From Fluviicola sp. (GTDB lineage Bacteria > Bacteroidota > Bacteroidia > Flavobacteriales_D > Crocinitomicaceae), in contig NZ_JBCNJT010000001.1 in assembly GCF_039596395.1 (NCBI RefSeq), positions 1,151,315 to 1,215,314 on the forward strand: a stretch of DNA of 64,000 nt, in the 5' to 3' direction. The notes beneath the pieces were generated by a model, which made no database searches, had not been told where the DNA came from, and was given only the letters and a program-made list of their open reading frames with translations. How positions within the stretch are numbered: position 1 is the stretch's first letter; each line of letters starts with the position of its first letter. A program made the translations under genes and the position numbers. Positions 44,610 to 52,901 of the stretch are shown piece after piece.

Positions 44610-45545
44610 ATGGTAATCAGAAAATCATACTTCAAAAATGAAAAACAGGACCGCGATTATTTTGAAAATTGGGTCAGTCAACTGGAAAAAGAGAATAACA
44701 GGAAGTATGAGCGTTACGAAATCGAAACATCATTGGGAAAAACGCATGTTTGGGGACTTCACACCAAAGAGGAACAGTTAGATACGCTGGTTATTTTTCC
44801 GGGTGCAAGAACCACATCCTTAATCTGGGATTTTGATAAGGGATTGGATAATCTCCACCATAAAATGCGCGTATTTATGGTTGAAACAAACGGACTGCCG
44901 AATTTAAGTAAAGGAGATACGCCCGATATTAAAGGCCTGGATTATGGAGTTTGGGCTTCGGAAGTCTTTGAAAAACTCCACATTGAAAAAGCATTTATAG
45001 CAGGAGCATCATTCGGCGGATTGGTTTGTATGAAACTGGGAATTGTTCATCCGGAGAAGGTGCATGCTGCGTTTTTGTTGAATCCGGGTTGCTTACAGCC
45101 TTTTTCTCTGACACTGAAAAATCTTTATTTCAACCTGCTGCCCATTATTAAACCCAGTAAAAAGAATGTGGCCAGATTCCTGGATAAAGCAGTCTTTTCA
45201 AAACCGAATCACCAATTATCGGAATTCTCAGAAAATATGCTGATCGATTATGAAGTTTTTGCGATAAGCCGTTACAAGGATAAAACGCAAAAACCGTATT
45301 ACATGAACGAGCAGCTGGAGGAAGTGAAAGTGGACACTTACCTGCTTTTGGGAGATAAAGACTTGTTGTTTCCGTATCAGAAATCGGGAGATAATGCTAA
45401 AAGACAGCTGAAAAAACTGAAAGAGACAAAAGTGTATGAAAACGTGGGGCATGGAATTGAAACTTACGATAAAGCGCTCCGGTACATCGGAGAAAAAATC
45501 AAACACCTTCGTTCCTTTCAAAAAGCTGATAACGGGAATAACTAA
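44610..45545 (+). CDS. Alpha/beta-hydrolase family protein
   Basis: This 311-residue soluble protein shows 'LVIFPGARTTSLIWDF' (oxyanion region) near residue 60, the nucleophile elbow GASFGG with Ser134, 'LLGDKDLLFP' with the acidic residue near 250, and 'VGHGIETYDK' with the catalytic His near 285. It hydrolyses an ester or related bond; substrate unknown. No signal peptide. It follows the AraC gene by 140 bases and precedes a small unknown gene by 8 bases, so they may form a short operon. Confidence 0.85.
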   Translation: MVIRKSYFKNEKQDRDYFENWVSQLEKENNRKYERYEIETSLGKTHVWGLHTKEEQLDTLVIFPGARTTSLIWDFDKGLDNLHHKMRVFMVETNGLPNLSKGDTPDIKGLDYGVWASEVFEKLHIEKAFIAGASFGGLVCMKLGIVHPEKVHAAFLLNPGCLQPFSLTLKNLYFNLLPIIKPSKKNVARFLDKAVFSKPNHQLSEFSENMLIDYEVFAISRYKDKTQKPYYMNEQLEEVKVDTYLLLGDKDLLFPYQKSGDNAKRQLKKLKETKVYENVGHGIETYDKALRYIGEKIKHLRSFQKADNGNN

Positions 45546-45553
45546 GAGTTGTC

Positions 45554-45976
45554 ATGTGTGAAAACGCTGCGAATATTACGTTTTGTACCTGCGAAGTGGA
45601 GCCGGAAACGATCCACAACAAAAACTCCCGCAGAAACAGGGGAAATAATGCCACTGAGCAGAGAAGTTACCGCTGGACTTTAAACAAAATCACCGGCTTG
45701 TCTGAGCAAACCATGGACGGCTTGCTGATGGAACCGGATCAGGCATTTAACCGGGAACTCACGGATGAAACTATTTTGACGGAACTGAACGATCGGAATT
45801 GCTTCGATTTTGAATACGAACCGAATGAAGGGGATAGCCTGACGCTTTCCGAAAAGCATTCAGGCAGGTTCATGTCGTTTTTGTTTGAGAACGGTAAATG
45901 GCGAATCGGCAGCCCGAACCCGTTTACGCATCGGATTACAACGGTTAATTCAGGAAGCGTTCGGTTTGAAAAATAA
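45554..45976 (+). CDS. Hypothetical protein
   Basis: This 140-residue soluble protein is not recognised. Three cysteines lie at the N-terminus (MCENAANITFCTCEVE); the rest is mostly polar ('DETILTELNDRNCFDFEYEPNEGDSL'). It is 8 bases downstream of the hydrolase gene. Its stop codon TAA shares one base with the ATG of the acetyltransferase gene (TAATG), showing translational coupling. Confidence 0.65.
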   Translation: MCENAANITFCTCEVEPETIHNKNSRRNRGNNATEQRSYRWTLNKITGLSEQTMDGLLMEPDQAFNRELTDETILTELNDRNCFDFEYEPNEGDSLTLSEKHSGRFMSFLFENGKWRIGSPNPFTHRITTVNSGSVRFEK

Positions 45977-46452
45977 TGAGAATGGATACAATCAGAGATA
46001 TCACGATCAAAAGAACCGATTCAGACAATCCCGATTTCCGGCTGCTGGTTTCGGAACTGGACCGTTATTTGGCAATCCGCAACGGAGAAATGAATGATTT
46101 CTTTGCATCCTTCAACAAAGTGGATCAGATCAAACACGTGGTGCTCGCTTATGAAAACAATACCGTTGTGGGATGCGGGGCCATGAAAGAGTATGCTCCG
46201 GATTCGATGGAAATAAAACGCATGTTTGTGCCCCTGGAACAACGCGGAAAAGGAATTGCTTCGGCAGTTCTGAAGGAATTGGAAAGTTGGGCAAAAGAAT
46301 TGGAATACCGAAAATGTATCCTCGAAACGGGCAATGATATGAAAGAAGCAATAGCTTTGTATCAGAAATGCAAATACAGCGTTATTCCCAACTACGGACA
46401 ATATGCATCTGTGGCCGATAGTGTCTGTTTTGAAAAAAGAATAGAAAGATGA
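45976..46452 (+). CDS. GNAT-family N-acetyltransferase
   Basis: This 158-residue protein has the acetyl-CoA-binding motif 'MFVPLEQRGKGIASAVLKELE' near residue 78, preceded by 'VVGCGAMKEYAPDSMEIKR' and followed by 'CILETGNDMKEAIALYQKCKY', all typical GNAT elements. The acceptor substrate is unknown. The start overlaps the upstream gene by one base and the downstream AraC gene starts 4 bases before its stop (ATGA), so the hypothetical gene, this gene and the AraC gene form a tightly coupled operon. Confidence 0.88.
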   Translation: MRMDTIRDITIKRTDSDNPDFRLLVSELDRYLAIRNGEMNDFFASFNKVDQIKHVVLAYENNTVVGCGAMKEYAPDSMEIKRMFVPLEQRGKGIASAVLKELESWAKELEYRKCILETGNDMKEAIALYQKCKYSVIPNYGQYASVADSVCFEKRIER

Positions 46453-47306
46453 TGTTGCTGGAACACCATACGCATGAATTGTTCGGGAAAATGCTCTTTC
46501 AGAAGGTAGTGGTAAAACCTCCTTTTGAATTCCCGTTTCCTGTTACTGATAATGCCTGCTTTCTGTACATGCAGCAAGGGAATATGCAGTATTCGTTTGA
46601 CAATGAAGCGAAAGAATTTCCTGCAAAACATTCCCTGTTGTTAAATTGCGTCACTACCGACAAACAAATAAGCAACTCCGAAACAACCGATCCGGTAGAA
46701 ATTGTGATTATCCATTTTCATCCTTCCATCCTGAAGAAAATCTACGATAAAGAATTACCGGAATTGCTCCTGAAACCCCAAAATATCATTTCCAATCAAT
46801 CCATTGAACAGATAAACAATGATTTCCTGATCCAAAAATACATCGAGGGATTGATGTTCTATTTTGAGAATCCGTCCATATTCCAGGAAGATATCCTCAT
46901 CCTGAAACTGAAGGAAATCATATTGCTGCTATCTCTCACACCGAATGCAGAAAAAATCCGCATCATTCTTTCCCAGCTTTTCTCCCGGGCTGCATATTCC
47001 TTCAAACAGGTCGTTGAAGCGCATTTGTTTTCACAATTAACCATCGAGGAACTGGCGCAGCATACGAACCTGAGTGTCTCGTCCTTCAAACGCGAGTTTG
47101 CAAAGTGGTATAACGACACTCCGGCCAGTTATATCAAAACCAAAAAACTGGAAAGGGCTGCCGAATTGCTTTTAAAATCTGATCTGCGTATAACAGAGAT
47201 CGCTTTTGACTGTGGATTCAACGATGTGGCTAATTTCTCCAAAAGCTTCACGGACCAATTCGGATACTCACCGAGCAACTTCCGCCTGACGCAAAAAAAC
47301 GCTTAA
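46449..47306 (+). CDS. AraC-family transcriptional regulator
   Basis: This 285-residue protein has an N-terminal cupin-like sensor ('NACFLYMQQGNMQYSFDNE', 'HSLLLNCVTTDK') and a C-terminal AraC domain at about 185-280: 'LTIEELAQHTNLSVSSFKREFAKWYNDTPASYI' and 'LRITEIAFDCGFNDVANFSKSFTDQFGYSPSNF'. It is distinct from the SDR-linked AraC paralogues. Its start overlaps the acetyltransferase stop by four bases (ATGA). It may control this operon or the redoxin gene that follows 175 bases downstream. Confidence 0.9.
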   Translation: MMLLEHHTHELFGKMLFQKVVVKPPFEFPFPVTDNACFLYMQQGNMQYSFDNEAKEFPAKHSLLLNCVTTDKQISNSETTDPVEIVIIHFHPSILKKIYDKELPELLLKPQNIISNQSIEQINNDFLIQKYIEGLMFYFENPSIFQEDILILKLKEIILLLSLTPNAEKIRIILSQLFSRAAYSFKQVVEAHLFSQLTIEELAQHTNLSVSSFKREFAKWYNDTPASYIKTKKLERAAELLLKSDLRITEIAFDCGFNDVANFSKSFTDQFGYSPSNFRLTQKNA

Positions 47307-47481
47307 GCGATTAGTTGGTTCCCGTTTTTTAGCTTTTCTTCCTCTTTTTGACCGCCAATTCATCCCATATGGCTGTTTGAACCGAATTGCCAATTTTTTG
47401 AACGAATTCACAAAATAGATTGTGTTTTTCCGCGACACCTTTGCCGAGTCAATAATGGCAAAGTATCATTAAATCTTAAAC

Positions 47482-48105
47482 ATGGCGGGATTAAAAAAAG
47501 TGTTCGCAGGATCACTATTCGTGATGGGAATAATGTCGCTAACAAATCAATCAGTTATTATGAGACAGGCAAAAGTAAAAGAACAACAGGCGGCTCCGGT
47601 TTTTACAACAACCGATGTGAACGGCAAAACCATGAGTCTTGCAGATTTGAAAGGGAAGAAAGTGCTGCTGACATTCTACCGGAACGTAGGATGTCCGATT
47701 TGTAACCTGCGTTTTCATGAAATTCAGGAACAAGCGGCCTACTTCAAATCGAGAAACCTGGTAGTGCTGGCTGTTTACGAAAGTTCGGCAGAGAATATGA
47801 AAACCTATCTGGACGGAGAAAATCCGTATGCAGTGCTGATCCCGAATCCGGATCAAAGCCTGTATAAATTGTATGACATTGAAAGAAGTACCGGGAAAGT
47901 GTTCAAATCGTTGTTTCACGGAGCAATCGGCAAGGCAAAAGAAGGAAAGAAGTTATACAAAACCCCGATGAAACAGGATGGAAATGCGAATACGATCGGT
48001 GGAGATTTCCTGATCGATGAGAACGGAACGGTCAAAAAAGCTTATTACGGAAAGTACATCGGTGATCATTTACCGCTTGAACAAATCAAAGCATTCTTAA
48101 ATTAA
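47482..48105 (+). CDS. AhpC/TSA-family thiol peroxidase-like protein
   Basis: This 207-residue protein has a hydrophobic N-terminus (MAGLKKVFAGSLFVMGIMSL) that may anchor or export it. The thioredoxin-fold core reads 'APVFTTTDVNGKTMSLADLKGKKVLLTFYRNVGCPICNLR', here with Cys71 and Cys74 in CPIC, a redox pair. The C-terminal 'IGGDFLIDENGTVKKAYYGKYIGDHLP' is typical of AhpC/TSA redoxins. Such proteins reduce peroxides with thiols. Its placement after an AraC regulator suggests stress control. Family confident, substrate not. Confidence 0.85.
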   Translation: MAGLKKVFAGSLFVMGIMSLTNQSVIMRQAKVKEQQAAPVFTTTDVNGKTMSLADLKGKKVLLTFYRNVGCPICNLRFHEIQEQAAYFKSRNLVVLAVYESSAENMKTYLDGENPYAVLIPNPDQSLYKLYDIERSTGKVFKSLFHGAIGKAKEGKKLYKTPMKQDGNANTIGGDFLIDENGTVKKAYYGKYIGDHLPLEQIKAFLN

Positions 48106-48188
48106 TTGTTTCCGGATTCAGTTGTTTTTCAGATGCATAAACGCGCTCCGATCCGCATGTACGTGAGAGAAAAAGATGAGTCGCATGT

Positions 48189-48220
48189 CATCTGCGCAAT
48201 CAGCGCCATCTGCGTGAAAA
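48189..48220. repeat. Dispersed ATCTGCG/ATCAGCG intergenic repeat
   Basis: The phrase CATCTGCG-CAATCAGCG-CCATCTGCGTGA repeats a 7-8-base core three times. The same arrangement appears in the tandem block at 62811-63050. No gene is in this stretch. Confidence 0.55.
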
Positions 48221-48285
48221 ATTAATTGATCAATACCCGGAAGTACTTTAAACTAATTCATACATCAATCAAAAATCATAAAAAA

Positions 48286-48771
48286 ATGGGATTAACAGGT
48301 TTAGGCATTTTTCATACCGTTATCGGTGTTATTGCCATCGTTGCAGCGATCGTGTCTTTCATCCGGTTCGGTAAAATCGATCTGAAACACCTCACCGGCA
48401 AAATCTATTTCTACTTCACAGCAATTACTTCTTTAACAGCATTGGGAATTTCCAAAATGGGTGGCTTCAATCCGGGACACATCCTTTCATTGGTCATCCT
48501 GCTTTTGATAGGTACTGCTTATTTATTGTCACTCAAGAAACCGGGAAAAAACGGTTCCAGGTACGTGGAGAATTTCCTGCTTTCGTTTAGCTTTTTCCTG
48601 TCCATGCTTCCTACCGTGAACGAAACCCTGACACGAATTCCGGTTGGACATCCCCTGGCCAAAGACATCACAGATCCGTTGATCGGTAAAACGCTGTTTG
48701 TGATTTTACTGCTCTTTATCGGTGGTTCCGTTTACCAGGTTTTCAAACAAAGGTCGGTCAACAGAAGTTAA
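48286..48771 (+). CDS. Hypothetical membrane protein (four TM helices)
   Basis: This 161-residue protein starts at MGLTGLGIFHTVIG; an earlier TTG at 48226 is in frame but unlikely. Helices lie at about 4-25, 38-56, 66-83 and 136-155, with a fifth hydrophobic stretch near 96-110 (NFLLSFSFFLSMLP). 'NETLTRIPVGHPLAKD' is the main polar loop. No catalytic motif. Its function is unknown. It precedes a terminator. Confidence 0.7.
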   Translation: MGLTGLGIFHTVIGVIAIVAAIVSFIRFGKIDLKHLTGKIYFYFTAITSLTALGISKMGGFNPGHILSLVILLLIGTAYLLSLKKPGKNGSRYVENFLLSFSFFLSMLPTVNETLTRIPVGHPLAKDITDPLIGKTLFVILLLFIGGSVYQVFKQRSVNRS

Positions 48772-48796
48772 AGACTAGTAAAAAACGGTATTTTGG

Positions 48797-48828
48797 AAAG
48801 CCATGCGCAAATCATTGTGCATGGCTTT
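48797..48828 (+). terminator. Rho-independent terminator
   Basis: AAAGCCATGC and GCATGGCTTT form a perfect 10-bp stem with a 12-base loop, then ATTTG. It lies 26 bases after the membrane protein stop. Confidence 0.8.
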
Positions 48829-48851
48829 ATTTGATTAAATTAGTTGGTCAT

Positions 48852-49178
48852 ATGCTGGACGGGATTTACTATAACGGGGTGAAATTTTTTCGGTTCTATA
48901 AAGACGGAACATTACTGGACTGCCTGATAAAAGGAGAAGGAGACAGGAAACAGGTTGCCGGTTGGCTGAAGAAAGAAAACGTGATAAGCGGAGTCATCAA
49001 GGGACGATACACCAGTCGTAACGGGATTATCAGTTTTAGCACACCGGACCGTTTCGGCGACGGAAGAATGATTAATTATACCGGTAAGGCAAACGGTGGA
49101 AAGGAAATTCTCTTGACCAGTCTCAATCACAATACCGGGAGGAAAATAGTCAACGAACGATTTGTTCGATTGCTATAA
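48852..49178 (+). CDS. Hypothetical protein
   Basis: This 108-residue soluble protein starts MLDGIYYNGVKFFRFYKDG. A TTG at 48831 is in frame but falls right after the terminator, so the ATG is chosen. The sequence suggests a small beta barrel ('LIKGEGDRKQVAGWLKKENVISGVIKGRY', then 'GIISFSTPDRFGDGRMINYTGKA'). No family is recognised. Confidence 0.6.
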   Translation: MLDGIYYNGVKFFRFYKDGTLLDCLIKGEGDRKQVAGWLKKENVISGVIKGRYTSRNGIISFSTPDRFGDGRMINYTGKANGGKEILLTSLNHNTGRKIVNERFVRLL

Positions 49179-49269
49179 ACCGAAGACTTTGCTTCCTGCG
49201 CTATTTTATAGCTTTTTAGAAGCATGGTTAACATTCAATCACTAACTTAATGGTCTAAAAACAAAACGC

Positions 49270-49671
49270 ATGGAAGTAAGATTGATTTGGGGAAATTATG
49301 TCTCCGCTGATTTGAAGAAAACAGCCGCTTTTTATACGGCACTGGGTTTTAAACGGAATGACAACCAACAGAATGATGAATTCGTGAGCTTCATTTTCGG
49401 GGAAACGAGTCATTTTATCATCAATTTCTTCACGGAAGAGCGTTTATCCAAACCGGTAAACGGCGGACTTTCCATCCCGGTATCTTCCAATGAGGTCATT
49501 TTCTCATTATCTGCCGAAAGCAGGGAAGAAGTAGACCAATGGGCGGAAAAAGTGATGCAGGCCGGCGGAACCATCTTTTCAGAACCGCAGCCTTACGAAC
49601 AGGGATATACCTTCGGGTTCGCCGATCCCGACGGACATAAATTCAATTTCCTCTATTGGCCCGGAATGTAA
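49270..49671 (+). CDS. VOC-superfamily (glyoxalase/bleomycin-resistance-like) protein
   Basis: This 133-residue protein has the paired beta-alpha-beta-beta-beta layout of VOC domains: 'VSADLKKTAAFYTALGFKRND' near the start, 'FVSFIFGETSHFIINFF', 'SREEVDQWAEKVMQAGGTIFSEP' and the C-terminal 'GYTFGFADPDGHKFNFLYW'. The metal ligands of true glyoxalases are not clearly in place, so it may bind or modify an unknown compound. The next gene starts 23 bases downstream. Confidence 0.85.
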   Translation: MEVRLIWGNYVSADLKKTAAFYTALGFKRNDNQQNDEFVSFIFGETSHFIINFFTEERLSKPVNGGLSIPVSSNEVIFSLSAESREEVDQWAEKVMQAGGTIFSEPQPYEQGYTFGFADPDGHKFNFLYWPGM

Positions 49672-49694
49672 ACACTAAATTCAACCTATATACT

Positions 49695-50210
49695 ATGAAA
49701 ATTCTTGTCAATAAAAAACGATACACCCAAAGAGTGTTCTTCCTGGTTCTTTCCACACTTGCACTCGGAACCGGAACTGTTTTGATCCTGGTACTGAATG
49801 ACGGGCTTTCCATCGGGCGTATTTTATTAGCCTCCTTTTTGGGATTGCTCTTTTCATTTGCGATCGTAAATGCGATCTTCTACATCTCGAATCGAAAGCT
49901 CGAAATTGCCTTTACCTATGAAAATGGAGAATTCTACGATTATTCAAAGCCTTTCAGCAAAGCTCGCGGCATAAAAGTAGCGGACATGAAGTCCATTACA
50001 AATTGGTCCGATAGAATGGGGATAAACCAGTATATCCTGATCAAAAAGAATTTCGGATTAGGCGGCAATTCAACTGTTCACCGGCTGAAAGGAAATCACA
50101 TTTATTTCAGTGATTACATTGTAGACCCGGAGGAATTGAAGCAACTCATTCAACTCATGCAATCAGAACAAACACCGGAAGAAATCAATCACGACGAATT
50201 AGCCCGTTAA
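49695..50210 (+). CDS. Hypothetical membrane protein with two TM helices
   Basis: This 171-residue protein starts MKILVNKKRYTQRVFF; an upstream TTG at 49656 overlaps the VOC gene and is rejected. Two helices lie at about 14-34 (VFFLVLSTLALGTGTVLILVL) and 40-60. The soluble part contains 'LEIAFTYENGEFYDYSKPF' and 'GGNSTVHRLKGNHIYFSDYIVDPEELKQLI'. The build is like small PH-domain membrane proteins. Function unknown. Confidence 0.65.
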   Translation: MKILVNKKRYTQRVFFLVLSTLALGTGTVLILVLNDGLSIGRILLASFLGLLFSFAIVNAIFYISNRKLEIAFTYENGEFYDYSKPFSKARGIKVADMKSITNWSDRMGINQYILIKKNFGLGGNSTVHRLKGNHIYFSDYIVDPEELKQLIQLMQSEQTPEEINHDELAR

Positions 50211-50312
50211 CTTTGTTACAAGATCGGGAAAACAATCGGGAAATGCAATAGCAGAAAAAAGAAGGTTACGGCTTAATTTTAAAGCCTGTTTAATCATTAT
50301 TTTTAATACAAT

Positions 50313-50750
50313 ATGGAATCCGGAAACAAGGCAGCTACTCAAACAAATGTGCTCGATTCAGGCCCGTTTTATCATGGAACAAAAGCAGATCTGAAAGTGG
50401 GGGATTTGCTGACGGCAGGTTTTAAATCGAATTACAAACCCGAAATCATCATGAACCACATTTACTTCACAGCTTTACCGAACGGAGCAGGATTGGCTGC
50501 TGAACTAGCGGCCGGAGAAGGAGAGGGACGGGTTTACATCGTGGAACCCACAGGAGAATTTGAGAATGACCCGAATGTAACGGATAAGAAATTTCCCGGG
50601 AACCCGACACGCTCTTACCGCAGTCAGCATCCGTTGAAAGTGGTGGGAGAATTAACAGACTGGATTCGTTTAACACCGGAAGAGTTGCAGCAGTGGCGCG
50701 AGCGGATTGCTAAAATAAACGAAGATCCGAATGCGGAAATTATCAATTAA
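50313..50750 (+). CDS. arr: Rifampin ADP-ribosyltransferase (Arr family)
   Basis: This 145-residue protein has nearly all Arr landmarks: 'FYHGTKADLKVGDLLTAGF' at residues 19-37, 'NHIYFTALPNGAGLAAELA' near 48, 'GRVYIVEPTGEFENDPNVTD' near 72, and 'FPGNPTRSYRSQHPLKVVGE' near 93. Arr enzymes inactivate rifamycins by ADP-ribosylating a hydroxyl with NAD. Length and motifs match the family (about 140). The chromosomal setting, without integron or transposase, suggests an intrinsic gene. The SMI1/KNR4 gene starts at the base right after its stop, so both are on one transcript. Confidence 0.93.
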   Translation: MESGNKAATQTNVLDSGPFYHGTKADLKVGDLLTAGFKSNYKPEIIMNHIYFTALPNGAGLAAELAAGEGEGRVYIVEPTGEFENDPNVTDKKFPGNPTRSYRSQHPLKVVGELTDWIRLTPEELQQWRERIAKINEDPNAEIIN

Positions 50751-51317
50751 ATGGAAACCATTATGAAAGAAACCATTCAACAACTCGACGTTCTTTTGGC
50801 GACTTTGAGATCTGAATTTTACCAGTACCTGAAAGATCCTCTGAACGATCAGCAAATAACGTCATTGGAAGAGCACTATCAAGTGAAATTGCCGGCTGAT
50901 CTCCGGGCGCTTTATGCCTGGAAAAACGGTCAGCAGGACGATTGCTACGAAGCTTTTGTAAACAATGCGACCTTTCTTCCGTTGGAAGAAGCCCTGGAAA
51001 TAGCGAAGGAAAATACTTCCATGATCGGGCTGGATTTTGAAATCAACAATTGGTGGAATGAGCAATGGATTCCCATCTTCCACAATGGCGGCGGAGATTA
51101 TATTTGTTACGACCTCGGAGGAATTTTCACCGGGCAGGAAGGACAGCTGATCGAATTCTGGCATGCCGATAACGACCGGAATGTCATTGCTCCGTCCCTG
51201 GAATCCTTTCTGGGAAAACTGAAGGAATATTATGAGAACACACCTCCGGAAGATTTTGACGAATACTTTCAGATCGCTGACGTGGAGAATTATCCGAAAC
51301 GATTTAGGGTGGAATAA
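50751..51317 (+). CDS. SMI1/KNR4 (SUKH) family protein
   Basis: This 188-residue soluble protein shows 'QITSLEEHYQVKLPADLRALYAWKNGQ' near residue 33 and 'WIPIFHNGGGDYICYDLGG' near 103, followed by 'EFWHADNDRNVIAPSLESFLGKL', all typical of the SMI1/KNR4 fold. In bacteria this superfamily includes many immunity proteins against polymorphic toxins, but also stand-alone regulators. No toxin gene is seen nearby. It begins directly after the arr stop codon and precedes a small unknown gene by 12 bases. Confidence 0.85.
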   Translation: METIMKETIQQLDVLLATLRSEFYQYLKDPLNDQQITSLEEHYQVKLPADLRALYAWKNGQQDDCYEAFVNNATFLPLEEALEIAKENTSMIGLDFEINNWWNEQWIPIFHNGGGDYICYDLGGIFTGQEGQLIEFWHADNDRNVIAPSLESFLGKLKEYYENTPPEDFDEYFQIADVENYPKRFRVE

Positions 51318-51329
51318 TTGAGTGAATCA

Positions 51330-51671
51330 ATGAAACTGGACATCAGGCAGGTTTTGGATATGACGGATGAATGCGGATTTGTTTTGCTTGAAAAAGGAAA
51401 ACCGCAGTCAAAAAACCATTGGAACGTAGATTCGGTTTACGAATTGGAGAATGAATTTAAAAAAGTGACGCTGAGTTTTACGATTGATCCGACACCTGGT
51501 TATTTGTCTTCTGTAAATGCGAGGCGCAGCAAAAAACCTGTAAACACACTGGATGAAGTGCTGGTTCACATAGTGGATAAAACCACCGGAGAAGTGCATG
51601 AAGAAGCATTCGATTTGAGAAATTCTGACTCACAGGAAGTAGCGCGGTTAAAACGGCTCCTTATTTTTTAG
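51330..51671 (+). CDS. Hypothetical protein
   Basis: This 113-residue soluble protein starts MKLDIRQVLDMTDECGF; an in-frame TTG at 51318 is possible. No family is recognised; the sequence reads as alternating strands and a helix ('VTLSFTIDPTPGYLSSVNARRSKKPVNTLDEVLVHIVDK'). It follows the SMI1 gene by 12 bases and precedes the lipoprotein gene by 7 bases, so it is part of the arr operon-like run. Confidence 0.6.
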   Translation: MKLDIRQVLDMTDECGFVLLEKGKPQSKNHWNVDSVYELENEFKKVTLSFTIDPTPGYLSSVNARRSKKPVNTLDEVLVHIVDKTTGEVHEEAFDLRNSDSQEVARLKRLLIF

Positions 51672-51678
51672 AAAAACA

Positions 51679-52449
51679 ATGATAAATAGAAACAAACAGT
51701 TGCTTTTCGGAATTACTTTGATTGCCCTGTTCAATACTGCCTGCGGTGAATCAAAAACAAGCAGGAGCAAAGATTCCGGAGAAAAAGACAATTCGAGAGT
51801 ACAAGTCGAAAAAACTTCTGAAAAGGAAGTTCCGGTCATTGCACTGAAAAAAGATCCTTTAGATTACATCCCGAAAGGAATGGTGCTGTTTGATAAAGTG
51901 AGCGGAGATTTGAACAAGGACGGAATCCCTGATTTGGTTCTGATGATCAAGGGAACAGACAAAAATAATTTTGTTCAGGACGAATACCGCGGCGAATTGG
52001 ACCGCAACCGCAGGGGAATCCTGGTGCTTTTTAAGCATAAGGACGGTTACGAACTGGTCTCAAAGAATGCAGATTGTTTCTCTTCCGAAAACGAAGATGG
52101 TGGTGTGTATTATCCGCCGGAATTGTCCCTGGATATCCGGAAAGGAAACCTGTACGTGGAATACCGGCACGGCAGATATGGGTACTGGACGTATACATTC
52201 CGCTATCAAAACGGGGAGTTGGAATTGATTGGTTACGATAGTACGAGTGCCCACGGACCGGTAATTGAACATATTACAAGTATCAATTTCGTTACCAAAA
52301 GAAAACAGGACAAAGTCAATACTAATGAATTGGCTGAACCGGAGGAAGAAGTATACAAAGAAACCTGGAAGGATATCAAACAGGATAAACGGATGAAATT
52401 ATCTGAAATCAAAGACTTTGACGAGCTTTATTTCCCGGAATACGACTAA
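51679..52449 (+). CDS. Lipoprotein of unknown function
   Basis: This 256-residue protein has a lipoprotein signal (MINRNKQLLFGITLIALFNTAC, lipid Cys22) followed by a Ser/Lys/Glu-rich linker. 'SGDLNKDGIPDLVLMIKG' near residue 74 has the D-x-N-x-D-G pattern of FG-GAP/VCBS-type Ca loops. The rest resembles single-domain secreted proteins ('YPPELSLDIRKGNLYVEYRHGRYGYWTYTFRYQNGELELIGYD', positions about 148-190). The role is unknown. Confidence 0.7.
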   Translation: MINRNKQLLFGITLIALFNTACGESKTSRSKDSGEKDNSRVQVEKTSEKEVPVIALKKDPLDYIPKGMVLFDKVSGDLNKDGIPDLVLMIKGTDKNNFVQDEYRGELDRNRRGILVLFKHKDGYELVSKNADCFSSENEDGGVYYPPELSLDIRKGNLYVEYRHGRYGYWTYTFRYQNGELELIGYDSTSAHGPVIEHITSINFVTKRKQDKVNTNELAEPEEEVYKETWKDIKQDKRMKLSEIKDFDELYFPEYD

Positions 52450-52462
52450 AAGAATAATCGGA

Positions 52463-52849
52463 ATGAACAACAATGACGCACAAATAACAAAAACGGACAT
52501 ACAAGAGTTGGAACAACTGCTCCTGGAGGCAATCAAAAAAAGTGATACGGTCTTTTTAGACAAAGTACTCCACGATGATTTATTGTTCATAGTTCCCGGT
52601 GGAAACGTGATTACCAAAGAAATGGATCTGGCTTCGCACCGGGCCGGCGAAATGGTCGTAGAAGAAATCATCCCCGAAATCGAACAGGTTACTATTATCG
52701 GCGACACAGGGGTTGTTACAATTGTCTATGATTCGAAAGGAAGCATGCTCGGTAATCCCATCCGGGGAAAGTTTCGCTACATCCGGTTCTGGAAACAATT
52801 TCCCGATGGCTTGAAAGTAATTGGAGGCAGCTGCACACAACTGCAATAA
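52463..52849 (+). CDS. SnoaL/DUF4440-like (NTF2-fold) protein
   Basis: This 128-residue protein starts MNNNDAQITKTDIQELEQLL; an in-frame extension upstream to 52418 overlaps the lipoprotein gene and is rejected. The NTF2-like pattern is 'LLEAIKKSDTVFLDKVLHDDLLFIVPGG', 'TIIGDTGVVTIVYDSKG' and 'RFWKQFPDGLKVIGGSCTQL'. Such domains bind small molecules or act as isomerases; no catalytic residue is clear. The ATG lies 13 bases after the lipoprotein stop. Confidence 0.8.
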   Translation: MNNNDAQITKTDIQELEQLLLEAIKKSDTVFLDKVLHDDLLFIVPGGNVITKEMDLASHRAGEMVVEEIIPEIEQVTIIGDTGVVTIVYDSKGSMLGNPIRGKFRYIRFWKQFPDGLKVIGGSCTQLQ

Positions 52850-52901
52850 GCTTTAGAGTAACGCCTCGATTGTGACGAATAAGTGAAAAGAAGAATGACA
52901 G

